A stretch of DNA of 64,000 nucleotides from Sabethes cyaneus (Eukaryota; Arthropoda; Insecta; Diptera; Culicidae). The notes beneath the pieces are model-generated. The model was given only the letters and a program-made list of their open reading frames with translations, searched no databases and had not been told where the DNA came from. Of the stretch, positions 10,791 through 23,630 are shown piece by piece (positions within the stretch are counted from its first letter, which is position 1; every line of letters starts with the position of its first letter). A program made the translations under genes and the position numbers. Location: the NCBI RefSeq assembly GCF_943734655.1, contig NC_071354.1:141417142-141481141 (forward strand), written 5' to 3'.

Positions 10791-13430
10791 AGAATTGAGA
10801 AAAATTTCAAAATGCGGTCTAAGTTTGTAGTCTGTATCTGGTAGTTGTTTTTTATCTTTGTTTATCGGAGACGAAACCACTGCGACCAGCATTCAAATAT
10901 ATTTTGGTAGGCTCCTTTCTTAATCTATGTGCAGTGTCTGACATACCACCAGTAATTCGGCTGGTTGTCAGTTCTCAGAAGAGTCCATCACGTCAGGTTT
11001 GCTTACAAAACACTTTCTTGGATTGACACATTTAATTTTATGAGGTACGAGCTTATAGAATAATTTATTTGCTAAGCTCATACCTTACAAAATTAAATGC
11101 ATAGAACTTGCATTCGAGTACATAAACTCGGACACATTCCAATTCGTCGAACCGTGTTCAATGCCATACAGGGTTTGGCCCCCGACGGATTGGATTGACT
11201 TTCATCGACAAATATTATCTAGTTGTTTTCTGGAATAGAGTTACAACTTCACAGACGCTAACCCTTTCAAAGAGGCTGGTAATAATAAATCAACGAAACG
11301 TGTACATTACAGGAAAGCACCACTAACACGGAATGGTAAATCAGTAAAGGTCTTTGTGAAACCTACAGCAAATTCATAGGACCATTGTTAGACTTCCGCA
11401 AAAGCTACTCTTAATAAACCGACAGATCAGAGGACCATGCTTAGAGAGTAAACATAAAACTCAATTAAAACGAAACCCAGAGGAGAATGTGAAAGCTAAA
11501 AGCTTTCGCACAAAAGTACCCTACGAGTAACCCAAATCTGTACACTCTGATGCAATTGGCCCAAAGCACGGTTACGGTTTCGCTCCACAGCCGTTTACCA
11601 TCCTGTAAAACGGTGCATTTCCTTTTGCTTTTGCACCGCCCCATCGCGATGGTCACGTCTAGTGGTAAGTTTCACTGTGGCACAGCTGACAGCCGACAGC
11701 AGACTTACCACAACCGTGTCCAACAACCTACCAGAGGGCGAACCATTCCGCTTGTCGGCACTACAATAATTTTTTGACACTCGGTGAAAGTTGATTTTTA
11801 AAAGAAAACCTGTTTTATCCCGTATTTTACGCTGGATTGGACTGAATTCAGCAGGTTGTTTTACTCGGTCTATCTACGTGTGTGTACAAAGCAAGTTGAA
11901 ATGTCAGTTTGTGAAGACGCTGACGGAATACCCAGATGGGTTTCCAAATTCGGAAAAACTCAACGAACTCCGGTACGAACGACCTTCAGTGAACCAGTTT
12001 GTATGGATTCCGTCTCTGACGGAGCGGCAGGTAGCCGCTCTAGCTGCCAGGCTAGAAATAATAGTCCGGTTTGTTGCTGCAACGTTTTTGCTCAGACAGA
12101 ATTTTTTATCATCCGCATCGCGAAAATTAGCTTCATTAATCGTATACCTTTATGTCTCGCTACCACAGCTATCTTCCACAGCTTAGTCTTCCCATCATTA
12201 GCAACAATCCCGATTAGATGATTCTAACAAAAATGTTACAGAATTGTAGCTCAAGTTGATATTTCTATCAAACTTTGCTATAAATGAGATAGAAAAACTT
12301 ACGACACACAAAATATTCTACCAAGATTCTATCTCGTTCTATTACTTATAACATGCTTTGTTATATTTTGGTTACACGGCACGACAGAATACAATACTAG
12401 ATCAAATTATGATTTGATATATTTGTGATATGTCTAGAGCGGATTTGGTTACAATTCTTGTTACTTTAACTACTAACGGGACCAAATTTATAACGAGGCA
12501 CAAAGGAGATTTTGTTATAAAATACTTCTTATTTAGAATTCATCCCGTTACAAATTTGCTATTTTCATTTGATCGGGATGTTTATGCGATTCAAAACATG
12601 TTTAATATAACATTCCAGAGCTGCAGAGTTTTCAGTATAATATTTCAAATTTATTAGTCAACAAACAAAACTTCGCCTAAAAAATATTCGTTTTGCAAAA
12701 TATCAATGTTCAGTTTTTCCGCTCACTACTAACATGTTATAGGACGAGAGAACAGGATTGATCGTAGTTAAGACCCTGTAAAAATTAAGAGTTAGCGCTA
12801 CCTTTAATGCATACAATGCATCTGATGACTGGATACTTGCAACAGCAGGGTTGCTTGCAACATTGTTGCGCATGGCATTTTTGATAGTTCAAACGCAGTT
12901 TTTATTTATCTAATCACTAGAACCCACTGCCCTTTTGAAGAATGATAAATCACCTACAATCTGGTGGTGTTATATTGATTAGCTCGTCGTTTTGTTTAAT
13001 TTTTAGCATTAGTAAGTAATTTCTCACTTGATTGGAAGAAATGAACTTGCGAAGTTTTAGGTATCAAATACAGGTACAAATCCATTTTTTGGCTCATGTA
13101 CACAGTTAGCGGATGTGAGCTAACAAATAGCAACTTTGAACATTACTTATGTTTGAACTTGGAAATGAAAATTTCATCTCTACTATTTAATAGTAAATTC
13201 GTGTTGTTACTTCGATGTTGTTGTCTCTTCTAATATCTTCAGAAAAATTAAGAATTAAGAAAGTCTACGTCCTTTCAGAAGGTAATAGGGAACACGCTCA
13301 CTCGCTGCATATTTGAAGCTTTAGTATCTCTAGTATCCCATATACGGGGTTACTTGCAATACTTCCATTTTCGGTGTATTCTACAGTTACGCGTAATGAT
13401 TATTTTTTCTCATTCATTCATTTTTCATAT
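10791..13430. other. Unassigned region with a short hairpin
   Basis: No gene is supported. An imperfect inverted repeat of 26 bp sits at 11030-11055 and 11073-11098 (3 mismatches, 17-bp loop). A moderately GC-rich stretch at 11550-12130 contains two overlapping + strand open frames (11791-12186 and 11856-12221) with no recognisable domain; it could be an old gene or promoter fragment. From 12200 to 12660 the sequence is rich in TTGTTATAA-like words, probably an unclassified MITE. Confidence 0.35.
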
Positions 13431-13434
13431 TTAA

Positions 13435-14676
13435 CCGTTATGTGTGCAACAGGGTACCCGGGTACCTTTTCAATTTTAAAATAGTTATAACTCATTCAAT
13501 TTAAAACATACGTCATCGAAATTTTGCGACATCGTAAAACTCGTTGATCTTAAGTAATTGAGGTTTTTTTGGTGCATATCCATGACGAGGATTAGCAATG
13601 AGAGGCACTTGAATTTTTTTATTACGTAGGAGGGCGACAAGGGTACCCGGGTACTCATGATTTGCTATGTTCATAACTTTGGCTATATTGAACCGATTTG
13701 GATGAAACCAGTGGCATTTGATTTGTACATTTATCTAGTTTCGATTAGATAAAGCATTTGGCCATCAAATTAGATGTAGTTCCTAAGAATCGGTAATTCC
13801 GGAGCAACGTCCGGTAAAACGTGGGAAACCGCTTGTTTGAAAGAATATCAGCTTTCAGCAACGCTATTAGCTTTGAACTTGACATTGTGGTCCCTTTTTT
13901 CATCTTACTACAATCTTTTTTTCATCTTATTATATAAATTGGTTACTTTAGATCGCATTAGCCATTCCAGAATTGGGTTCCTGTAGGGTTACAGATGGTC
14001 AGTTGGGTGCCTAATCCAATATTAGAATTGGTTTAGCGGATCTTTTAGATGTTTTGAACTGAAATGGCCAGTTTAGTACTGATCAATAATTTCGGAACTG
14101 GTTCCAAATGTATAACGGATAGTTCTACGTTTTGAACTGTTCTGATAATGCTAAGCATTATCTTGAATCCTGCGGTATCATCTGTGACCCCGTAGAAACC
14201 ATTTTCGAAATCACCAATCAAAATACATCGAAATGTAAAAAATATCACCTACTGAACTAATTCCAAGAACTTTGATACCCATATTGCTAGGTTTTACTTC
14301 CAATCCTAGATTGGCCACCCATAACCCCACAGGAACCTACTCCGGAATGGCCGACCTGATTCATCTCATTATATGAAATAGTTAATTGTATGAATTTTTA
14401 AAGTTTTTACATCCGCATGACTGATTTTCCTGCAATACAATCAGTTCTCTGCCTCACAGCGGACACTCTGTCGGAATTCCGGATTTTCCGGCCCCGTATG
14501 TCTTTTTATGGCCAAATGGCCAAATAATTCAAAACTAGATAAATTAATGAATCAAATGACACCTATTTCTAAAAAATCGGTTTAAAATTGTTGATGTTAT
14601 AACAATATCAATTTTGGGTACCCGGGTACCCTTGTCGCCCTGCTAAAGGTGTTTTTTTTTGTCGCACACATAACGG
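13435..14676. mobile_element. TTAA-flanked TIR element (1,242 bp)
   Basis: The ends are inverted CCGTTATGTGTGC, and TTAA lies on both sides (13431-13434 and 14677-14680). A second inverted motif, the palindrome GGGTACCCGGGTACC, occurs inside each end (about 13451 and 14608) and once more near 13640 with AAGGGTACCCGGGTAC. No transposase frame is visible, so it is probably mobilised in trans by a piggyBac- or Kolobok-like enzyme. The centre (13975-14350) contains further inverted pieces. Confidence 0.8.
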
Positions 14677-14680
14677 TTAA

Positions 14681-15437
14681 TAGTGCCAACCACACTATAC
14701 AAGTTTTGGCTGCTTGCACTCGGACTTGGGTTGTGCATTTCGTTAAGGTTCAAGTTGAAAATTGCTGCAGGTTAACACGAATGCCGGTACAACAAATAAA
14801 CAGCGAACTTTGTTAATGGTTCAACTTCCGCTTCATGCTAAAGGCAAAAGGTAAGCGGAATGGTATACAATTTCCTTGTGAATAAAAAATATATGTACGT
14901 AAATATTGATTGATCTTTAATGATTTGGATCCGATGAATATAGAGACGCTAACACTTGCAAGAGCTGATGATTGGCGTCATGCTGGCAATTGTGAAATAT
15001 AAGAGTATCGTGTCGCGATTCTTTGTTCGATCCACCTGCATTTGTCTATTGTGGCAGGAAAACATGTCTAGTGGTACCTAGTAACGGAACGGAAGAAGTT
15101 ATTCGGTTTATTTTTGCATGCTAGTTGTTAGTTGTAATTGGATCTATTGAAATACAATCTAAAGATTGAAATTAAAGCACCAGATCACAATAAAATCTTT
15201 ATACATGTGCACAATCGCTTCATTGACGCTTCGAACGATATTAACTCCTCAAAGGCCTACATCATTTTTGGGACCGTAAAATTCACTGAAATCATCATAA
15301 CTTTTTTGTTTAGGAACCTTCCGAGTATCTTTTTCAATTTCATAATCGATCGTGGTCGTATGTCATTCAAAGGGGTTAAGGGATTAAGATAAAAAACACG
15401 TATCGACACCAACTTTTCAACAGGGCCTAACTGCAAA
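14681..15437. other. No gene seen
   Basis: AT-rich sequence without a supported coding region. Short open frames (for example 15138-15392) have the composition of the surrounding noncoding DNA. Confidence 0.4.
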
Positions 15438-15439
15438 AT

Positions 15440-15645
15440 GTCAGATCACTAAATTTTGCGGGTGACGACCAGGTGCTGCTCGAACGATAAACTTCACAGC
15501 TTCCCGAGGCCTGGTGATAGGAAGCATCTTTTCCCCACGCAAATATATACAAATGCAATGCCACCCGGGGATCACGTGACCAACATGCAATGAACCAAAT
15601 TGACCAAGTTCTCATGAATGGCCGGTTCTTCTCTAATATCACAAA
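15440..15645 (+). pseudogene. RTE-clade endonuclease fragment (5' piece of a split element)
   Basis: The + strand encodes TINFTASRGLVIGSIFSPRKY and then NQIDQVLMNGRFFSNIT, the C-terminal half of the RTE (JAM1-like) AP endonuclease, with the N-Q-I-D-x-V motif visible. It stops abruptly at about 15645, where a minus-strand RTE copy begins, and resumes at about 17334. Confidence 0.65.
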
Positions 15646-17333
15646 CTTACTTACTTAATCAGCTCCAGGCCATGGTTTCCTCTGCTGTACGAAGAAGTCG
15701 TGTCCATTCCACTCGGTCCATGGCCGCAATTCGCCAGCCACGTAGTCTGCGAAGGGTCCGCATGTCGGCATCCACTTGATAGAACCATCTTGCTCGCTGC
15801 GCGCCCCGCCGTCTCATTCCAGTCGGATCGTTATTGAGAACTTTTTTAACCGGGCTGTCGTCCGACATCCTATCGACGTGCCCAGCATATCGCAGGCGAC
15901 CGATTTTTGCGGTGTGAGAGATGAGTGGTTTCCTAAGCAGCTGTTGCAATTCATGGTTCGTTCGCCTCCTCCACGTTCCGTCTTCTATCTGCACTCCACC
16001 GTAGATGGTGCGCAATACCTTCCATTCGAAAACACTAAGGGTGCGTTGGTCCTCGACAAGCATAGTTCATGTCTCATGGCCGTTAAGGACTACCGGTCTA
16101 ATCAGCGTCTTGTAGATTGTTAACTACGTGCGGTGGCGAATTTTGTTCGATCGCAGCGTCCTACGGAGTTCAAAATAGGCACGATTTCCTGCCGTAATGC
16201 GTCTTTGTATTTCTCTGCTGGTATCGTTGTCTGCGGTAGCCAATGAGCCCAGATACACGAACTCTTCTACCACCTCGATTTCATCACCGTCTAAATGAAT
16301 CCGGGGAGGGAGGTCAGCATTCACTTCTCTAGAACCTCATTCTTTCGATATATTAATGACAAGTCCAATCCGTTTGGCTTCAGCTTTCAGTCCGATGTAC
16401 GTTTCCGCCATCCTCTCAAAGGTACGTGTAATGATGTCAACGTTATCAGCGAAACCAAAAAGCTGGACGGACTTCGTGAATATCGCGCCACTCGTGTCTA
16501 TCCCCAATCTTCTTACCACACCCTCCAAAGCGACGTTGAATAGCAAACATGAAAGGCCATCACCTTGCCGTTACCCTCTTCGAGATTCAAAGGGACTCGA
16601 GACTGCCCCTGATACTCGAACAACACACATTACTCGATCCATCGTCGCCTTGACCAATCGCGTTAGTTTATCCGGAAATCCGTAGTAGTGCATAATCTGT
16701 CATAGCTGATCTCGATCGATCGTGTCATACGCCGATTTGAAGTCGATGAATAAATGATGCGTGGGCACGTTGTATTCGCGATATTTCTCCAACACTTGCC
16801 GCAGCGCGAAAATTTGATCCGTGGTGGCACGGGCACCCATGAATCCCGCTTGATATTGCCCCACAAACTCCTTTACAAATGGTGATAATCGACGACATAA
16901 AAGTTGGGAGAGAACCTTGTAGGCGGCGTTCAACAGTGTGATTTCGCGGTAATTACAACAATCCAACAATCACACGATGCCTTCCGTCCACTCCTTCGGT
17001 AGTAGCTCCTCCTCCCAAATCTTGACAATGACCCAGTGCAGCGCTCTAGCCAGTGCGGCACCACCGTATTTCAGTAGCTCGCCGGGTAGCTGATCAGCCC
17101 CAGCCGCTTTATTGTTCTTCAGCCGACCGATCTATTCTGCTACCTCCTGGAGGTCGGGGGCTGGTATTCTGTCGTCTTCTGCACATGCTCCAAAATCCAT
17201 TGCCATATCATCACCTTTATGTTCAGCTACATCGCTGTTAAGATGCTCGTCATAATACTGCTTTCAATTCTACATCACCTCACGTTCGTTCGTGAGAAGA
17301 TTACCGTCTACGTTCCGACTCTGACCATCACCT
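15646..17333 (-). mobile_element. RTE-clade (JAM1-like) retrotransposon, nested, minus strand
   Basis: Reading down from 17333: linker (DGNLLTNERE), NKAAGADQLPGELLKYGG, then DCCNYREITLLNAAYKV, GFMGARATTDQIFALRQ and FIDFKSAYDTIDR, then FGFADNVDII, EEFVYLGSLATADN and finally LRTIYGGVQIEDG and LRYAGHVDRM. The polymerase FADD box has become FADN, which removes a catalytic Asp, and frameshifts occur at about 16550 and 16980. The 3' end at about 15646 carries a short TAAG-repeat tail, as RTE elements do. It interrupts a + strand RTE copy. Confidence 0.85.
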
Positions 17334-17930
17334 ATTGACTCTGACCATCACCTGTAGCAGTATATGAGCACTTAAAGCTGTCAACCCCATACCAGTCACG
17401 CCAAACCCGTCCTCGGCTGAACATTAGGCAACAAGATAACCCGCAATCTGCCTAGAACTACCTGCGAATATTAGATGAGGCACTGCCTTCTTGCGAGATG
17501 TTAGGTGCTTCAAATCTCGAAGACGGTTGGGACAGAATACGTTGGCCATCTGCAAGGCCTTTAGGTGAAGCGCCCAGGAGTATACAGAGAAATTGGTTTG
17601 AAGGGAATACCCACAAAGGGTGGAGAGAAAAATTCTACGAGAAGATGAACCAAACTCGTAATGGCTACACACCGAAATTTCATATATGTAGGAACGAAGG
17701 AGGAAATCTAATCACAAACGAGCGCGGAGTGGTCAAAAAGTGGATGCAGTTCTTCGATGAACACCTCAATGGCGAAGTTCCAGAAATAGGCGAAATGGAA
17801 GTTAACATAGGAGTGCCCGTGAAAGATACTAAAGTCCCTGCACCCATTAGCATGATCTCCAAGAAGTCAAACAAGAAATTGGTTTGATGAAGACCAACAA
17901 AACTGCTGGTAAGGACCACCTACTACTTAT
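17334..17930 (+). pseudogene. RTE-clade linker region (3' piece of the split element)
   Basis: This resumes the + strand element of 15440-15645. It begins with IDSDHHL (end of the endonuclease), continues through LPSCEMLGASNLEDGWDRI, FYEKMNQTRNGYTPK, LITNERGVVKKWMQFFDEH, and reaches the start of the RT (MKTNKTAGKDHL) before it is cut off at 17930 by another retrotransposon. Confidence 0.75.
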
Positions 17931-19900
17931 GTGTCCATGTCCGCTGGTCCGGCAGAACAAAGTGATGAAATCAGAGACCGACCATGCCGACGGTCACACG
18001 TCATGGCTTTTACCTGTCGCCAGGACAGGGTATCGTCTACAGCAAGGATGTCGCTGCTTAAGCTGCGTCGCCATGGGCCACTGGGTCTGCTTCTTCTACG
18101 CTGTCCTTGCCGATTCCAATCGAGTGCTTCTTTGCAGATCTCGTTCGCTACTTTTCTCAAGGGATGTTCGACGAATTTCCACCAGGCCACCAGGCACAAA
18201 TGAAAAATCGCAGGCAGCGATTAATTAATACCTGCAGTTTTTGCGTTGCTTCCGCTGAGACGCACCACGTTTCGCAGGCATACATCAGTACAGACTTAAT
18301 GTTTGAGTTCAAAATTCGGGTTTTCGTATGTAGAGAGATCTGGTTTGAGCGCCAAATGTTTCTCACACCTACAAAGGTACACCTGGCCTTGATAATCCGT
18401 GTGGCTATATCGGTTTTGGTACCACCATCGGGAGTTATCTGGATACCAATATATTGAAAGGTGTCCACCTGTTCAACTTGTTGTCCCGCTACCATAGACT
18501 TAGTTCTTGCTAAATTGACTGTGTGACCTGCTGCCTGGAAGGTCATCTAACTTGCTCTGCATATCGTTTTGGCGTTGTGCGAGCAAGACTTTGTCGTCGG
18601 CTAGGTCGAGGTTCTTCGTTAGAAGATTCCAAGGCAATCCTCGATTTGCTCTTCTGTGAATAATAATAAATAAATAAATAAATTGCTCCAACTAATATCT
18701 TATCCATTACGATGAGAAACAGAAGCTCTGTCTCATGCCAGCAGTTATTGGTATAAGGTCTGACAAGACACCGTTGTGCAAAACCTTGCACGAGAACGCC
18801 TGTTACTGAGCCTCGATGAGATGGACTAGCTTATCTGGAACTCCTCTACGCCTAAGTGCACCCCAGATGTGGTTCGTGGTTGAGTCAGTCAAACGCTTTT
18901 TCGAAGTCAACAAACACCGGCAGAAGAGAGTCCTGGAATTCGTTGATCTACTCCAATATAATGCGGAGCGTTGGGATACGCTCTGCACACGATTGGTTAG
19001 CACGGAATCCAGCTTGCTGCCGATGGAGAGTAGTGTCGGTCTTCTCCTGGATCCGGTTGAAGTAACCTTGCGGCTACAGGGCCCCCAGCAGGCGGTCTTG
19101 ATGCCGGTCTATTGCTCTTCGACGGTTCCATTAGGTGGCAACTCCGAGGCTCGAGATTCGAGTTGTTCAACAAAAGGCCTTTTCACCTCAAGGTTCTTCA
19201 ATCGACAAATGTCATAGCGGCACCCAACTTTCTCCTCCCGTCGTTGGACACGTGCGACGCGCAAACGCGCAGCGTTTGCGCGCACATCAAGATGGCTCTT
19301 TCGCCATTTTCGACTGATGCAGATGTGGTCGATTTGAGTTTCTGTTCGGCCGTCACGGGAGTCTCACGTGACTTTATGTGCTGGTCTATGGGGAAAGAGC
19401 GATTCATCAATGTCCATGTTGTTTCTGCCACCACAGAATTCTGTAAACAGCTCTCCGTTTCCGCTCATTTCTCCTAGGCCCTGGCGTCCCATGATGCGTG
19501 CAAGGTCCGCGTTGTTCCAGCTAATCTTCGCGTTGAAGTGTCTCAAGTGGATTTGGATGTCTGATTCGGGATTTTCTTAACCACGCTGTTCAGCTGGCTG
19601 TAAAAGCTCTCTTTCTCCTGCAGATCGGCAGCATCTGTTGGAGCATAGCCCTGGATTGTTGTAAGGTATCTAACCCGTATTCTGAATATGGCAACGATTA
19701 TTCGCTCGTTTATCGGTTCTTACTTCATCAGGGCCGCATGTGCCCCTGGGCTTAGTTAGAATCCAACTCGTCTTTCTCGAGTAACATTTTCGCGTCGTAT
19801 ACCAGGGTAGAGCAAGACTTGCCCGGATGATGTCTTATGTTCGCTAGGACCTCGCTCAGCCCCAGGATTTCAAGTTTCCGACGGTCAACTTTCTAGAATA
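17931..19900 (-). mobile_element. RTE-like non-LTR retrotransposon, second family (SR2-like?), minus strand
   Basis: Reading down from 19900: endonuclease (LGLSEVLANI, then QGYAPTDAADLQEKE, NFNAKISWNNADLARIMG, NGELFTEFC), RT remnants (HIWGALRRRGVPDKLVHLIE, ADDKVLLAQRQNDMQSK), thumb (QYIGIQITPDGGTKTDIATR, KTRILNSNIKSVLMYACE, TQKLQVLINRCLRFFI) and C-terminus (SDILAVDDTLSWRQVKAM, RSLISSLCSAGPADMDT). Frameshifts and deletions are frequent. The C-terminal pattern is that of the RTE-related elements known from Schistosoma and many animals; clade placement is from memory of such proteins and is uncertain. Confidence 0.75.
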
Positions 19901-19904
19901 CCAC

Positions 19905-20130
19905 TCATTTCGATGCCCACGCACACGTCACTCATCCCACGGTAGCTTTGAGCAATTGCGTAAGTTTATCCGGAAAACCGCGCTCGCGCATTATCTGCCA
20001 TAGCTGTTTGCATTAGACTGAATTGTGTGCTGCGTTGTGTGTACGGTGTACCTCCGACAATTTGTCGGAGTGTGAAAATTTGATTCGTAGCCGCGGTAAT
20101 AATAGCAATCAAGCCAGTCACTCATTTCGT
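19905..20130 (-). pseudogene. Short RTE-clade RT fragment
   Basis: Minus-strand frames give TNQIFTLRQIV and, after a deletion and frameshift, LWQIMRERGFPDKLTQLLKA, both from the RTE reverse transcriptase. It is a rearranged fragment separate from the adjoining RTE-like copy. Confidence 0.5.
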
Positions 20131-20303
20131 ACTTAGATAGGACAAATTACTCGTTTCATTCATTCCCACGGTACACTGATAATAAAACTTGGTTTATAGT
20201 ACGAAAACGAACGTTTGCTTTACGAATTCTTTCGTTTTTTTTCTACCACGAAGTAGATTCGTAAAATCAGTCCTGAATGTTTCAAACATATGAACAAAGC
20301 TAT

Positions 20304-20767
20304 TGTAAATTCCGTCTTCGATCTTCGCGCACTGGTTCAATTGTCCTTTCTTTCTTAACCTGGCCGATTTGCACAGGTTGCCACAGTTCGCGCGCGTATA
20401 GAAAATTGTGCCCTACAAATGGGAATTTTCTTTGAAAGCACAAGAACAGGCCAGTAAATGCCAAAATGTACGTTTATTGCGACAAATAAATCTGGCCGTA
20501 TATTTGCGGCTGGTTTGTTCGAGTACTTATAGGTAACTAAACTTCTTTACACTATCTGCTATCAGAGCTATCAGATTTAGGTATCTACTATTCTGGTTCT
20601 CCGAACGTTGGGGAGAATGACCGTATATTAATCGATTTATGAGATTACGATCGACAACCTGCGAGAGTAAGTTACATTCTCGCGATCATCAGTTAAGCTG
20701 ATGATCGTTGCAGAGTGGGTTCAATGATGCTAAATGTATGGCCAAAAATAACATAAAAGATTTTACA
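20304..20767 (-). repeat. BEL 3' LTR
   Basis: 464 bp, starts TGTAAA and ends TTTTACA on the + strand. It differs from the other LTR by G versus A (20410 versus 24135) and G versus A (20634 versus 24359). It lies at the 3' end because the coding sense is minus. Confidence 0.95.
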
Positions 20768-21501
20768 TACCGGCCGCCTTGGAATACGCGGTATTTCAAA
20801 CAAACTATATACTACAAATTAAGCTCTACTCTACAAATAACATATCCATATACTACAAATAACAAATTTAAAAAGTAAATAATACTATCGACAACATATT
20901 GAGATAAACGTCTGATGCGTTAATGCGAATCGTTGATGTAGATCAAATTCTTTCACATTCTCGGACCTCGGAATCAGCGAACGAAATATGCGTGATTTTC
21001 AAAAAAAAAGGAACCCATCGAGTTTTGCTTTGTTGCGTATTCATGCTGCCGCACTACACCACCTGGTGGGATAACAATTTCCTGTCGACGCACTTGCGCC
21101 AAATTGAACAAGACTCCTCCATTCTGCTAGACTGAGTGAATCGTTGAGATGAATGAATACTTGATGACATACTTGATGGACGTTTTCCTTGAACCGCTGC
21201 AGACTGACGGATGCTCTGGTAGTGATGAAACGGACGTATACCAACTTTGGTACTAATGATAAGTACCAGATCCCGTGACTCAAGTGGTGTTGATCACAGA
21301 ACCGATCCGGCGATATCCCGGATGTGGAAATGGTAGAACTACGCTGGCACCGCGATCATCTGAGCATTCACAGGACGATGATGTTTCACAGAAGACATCT
21401 TTCGTGGGGTGGCTTCGTTGATCGGCCGTCCGCCGCTGGAGAGTAGCTACATAGACAAAACATTCCTTGAGTTTTTTAGAAATTCAATAAAACATAAAGA
21501 C

Positions 21502-22020
21502 TTAACTGGAGTGCGGGAGCCCGCTGGCTCCCGCAGGCGCATTGCGCCTTCGTTGGAGGAGGCCTAGTTCTCCCCAGTTGTTGCAGGTTGCTTGTGGTGT
21601 TAGAGTGCTGCGAGCCAGGCTTCGAGCGCTGAGTCGCCAACACCATTCACGAGTACTGGTAACCAGCAGTAGTAATCCAGCGAGGAGAAATTCGAAATGA
21701 TAACGCGTAACCATGGTTGCCAATGGAAGAGTGTTATCCGATAGTGTTGGGTGCCTTTTGTCGACCGGGACATCTAACCGGCCGCCAAACCGCAATACGC
21801 CGTCAATCAAGCATGGATGCCGAATGCTGGTGCGAAATGTTGAGTCTGCTTTATTGTCTCTTGCAAATTCTTTGACCTCTTGAGCGAAGCATTGCTGTTG
21901 TGGTAGCGCCACTAGTTGTAGCAAATTGTTCTCGTTCGCAATTGTTATAGGACCCGAATTTATACAAAACAATTCGCGTGTATAGAGAGGATAGAAAAAC
22001 ATTAGCAAAATTGCGAGCAA
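21502..22020 (-). pseudogene. BEL integrase N-terminal remnant
   Basis: This encodes PCLIDGVLRFGGRLDVPVDK RHP, the conserved segment just before and within the H2C2 zinc domain of BEL/Pao integrases, followed by a garbled zinc domain. The D-D-E catalytic core does not follow. Between 20768 and 21500 I find no recognisable domain. Confidence 0.75.
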
Positions 22021-22124
22021 GTTTGTCCAACGACGCCGTGTAGATTTCAGGCCAAAATTTGCACTTGATGAGGAAATGGTGGCTGCAAATGATAATGAAG
22101 CATGCTTGCTTTTCTTTCCCAGCT

Positions 22125-23630
22125 CTACGAGCGGGGAAATCGCGATTTACCTACCAAAAAATTTGACGTAATTGCTCCATAGGCCTTCGTCGAAATATCA
22201 CAAAGGCCGTGGAGAAGACAATCGTACTGGAACGTCCTCCATCTTAGAATCTGCAGATTTTTTAATCTGGATAAGAGGATTCGGAACGTAAATGATTGTG
22301 CTTGGAGATCAAAATGCAAAGGTTTGTCCAAAGAAACCTTCTGCTTCCAGAGAGTCTGGACGAATATTTGAGCAAATAGAACCATGATTGCATTTAGCAG
22401 GATTAAATAGAAGACCTCTCTTAAATTGGAAATGACCATTCGTGAGCAGATTTCCAATGACGTCCAGTTAAGAGCTCTGAATCGGAATACGTTTTCTTTG
22501 GCATCCCATTCTCGTGTTGGTAAGTCATTGCACCGCTCTGTGAGTGCGGTTCTAATGTGTGGTCTGCTACTGTCCGATTCACCAGGAAGATTTCTGCATG
22601 CTATCCGAGCAAACGATGCATTGTATACGATCGGTCCGTCTTCTCCTGGTCTGATAGTCTCTTGGTGTAGCAGGTCGAAAAATAATCCTGTTCCAATGAT
22701 GACGTCTATCCTACCAGGATTCATAAACTGTGGATCAGCGAGAGCGATGTTGTCCAGAAGCTGTAGACTCGTAAAATCGATGCCGCTTATCGAGACTGTT
22801 TCACGAGATCGCTTGAAATGTAATTGCTGCGATGGCCGTTTTGAGATGAAAGAGAGCTGAGAGCCACTGTCGAGTAGCGCTCTAGTTTGCATAGAGTGAC
22901 CAAAGTTATCCTCAAGAATCAAGGTTGCAGTTGCTTGTAAAACTGATCGCGATGGCTTGATTTCTTGGGCAGTAACCGCAACGTTGAGAGAATCAACAGT
23001 GGGTGGTGGTGGTTGTAATGCAGTTAAGAACATCTGGTTACGTTGTGAGTTCTGTGCGCTTTGTTACGAGCGATCGCTCGATTGCAATAATTGCTGTTCA
23101 ATAGTGTTAGTATTGATGTGCAATAATAAATGATGCTGCTGTTCACAAACACGATATTTTTCGCTCGAAATCGACTGCAACACTGTCCTGTTGTTCGATA
23201 GGAATTTGCTGTCAGATAGCTGAGTGCACGAACTAGTTTCACGTGAACATGCTTCCAGTGCCTGCGTTAGCCTGAAATAACGATTAACAAATGCTTTCAA
23301 AATCTTCGAATTCTGGGCTGTACTGTCCGCTATCTTAGCCGCAGTCTTTTGGGCCTTGGTTATAGCCGACATTGTAGCCCGAAAAGATGCCTCTTCCTTG
23401 CCCGTATCATCGTCTATATCACATTCTTCCAACATAATTTCGATATCACTGCGCACTTCAAAATATTCGTCGTATATTTGGTCAAGCTTTGTCAATCTTA
23501 CCGAGACTGATCCCTTGTCACGATCATTCTGGTATTGTTGAACAAATTCTTCGATAGATTCCACCAAATCTAGTAATTGGTGCTCCCGTTTTGTCAGTTT
23601 ACTTAAATCGGAGCAAGTCATAATGGCCAC
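22125..23630 (-). pseudogene. BEL gag-protease-RT remnant polyprotein
   Basis: From ATG at 23630 the first about 190 codons are the Pao-type gag N-terminus, helical and charged (LTKREHQLLDLVESIEEFV, KLDQIYDEYFEVRSDIE). A TAA at 23064-23066 interrupts the frame, which then continues into the aspartic protease (RALLDSGSQLSFIS, and IDVIIGTGLFFDLLH). After the protease the frame jumps to the RT connector (FVQTLWKQKVSLDKPLHFDL) and the first RNase H residues (LLHGLCDISTKAYGAI, where family members usually have F-x-D-A-S-x-K-A-Y). The RT catalytic core is gone. Gag lacks its core and zinc knuckles. Confidence 0.85.

Noticed and set aside
20768..21500. Envelope-like gene in the BEL element
   Set aside because: No signal peptide, membrane segment or open frame of adequate length.
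23064..23630. Independent host gene (coiled-coil protein)
   Set aside because: It lies between LTRs and matches the N-terminal Pao gag, in frame with the protease.
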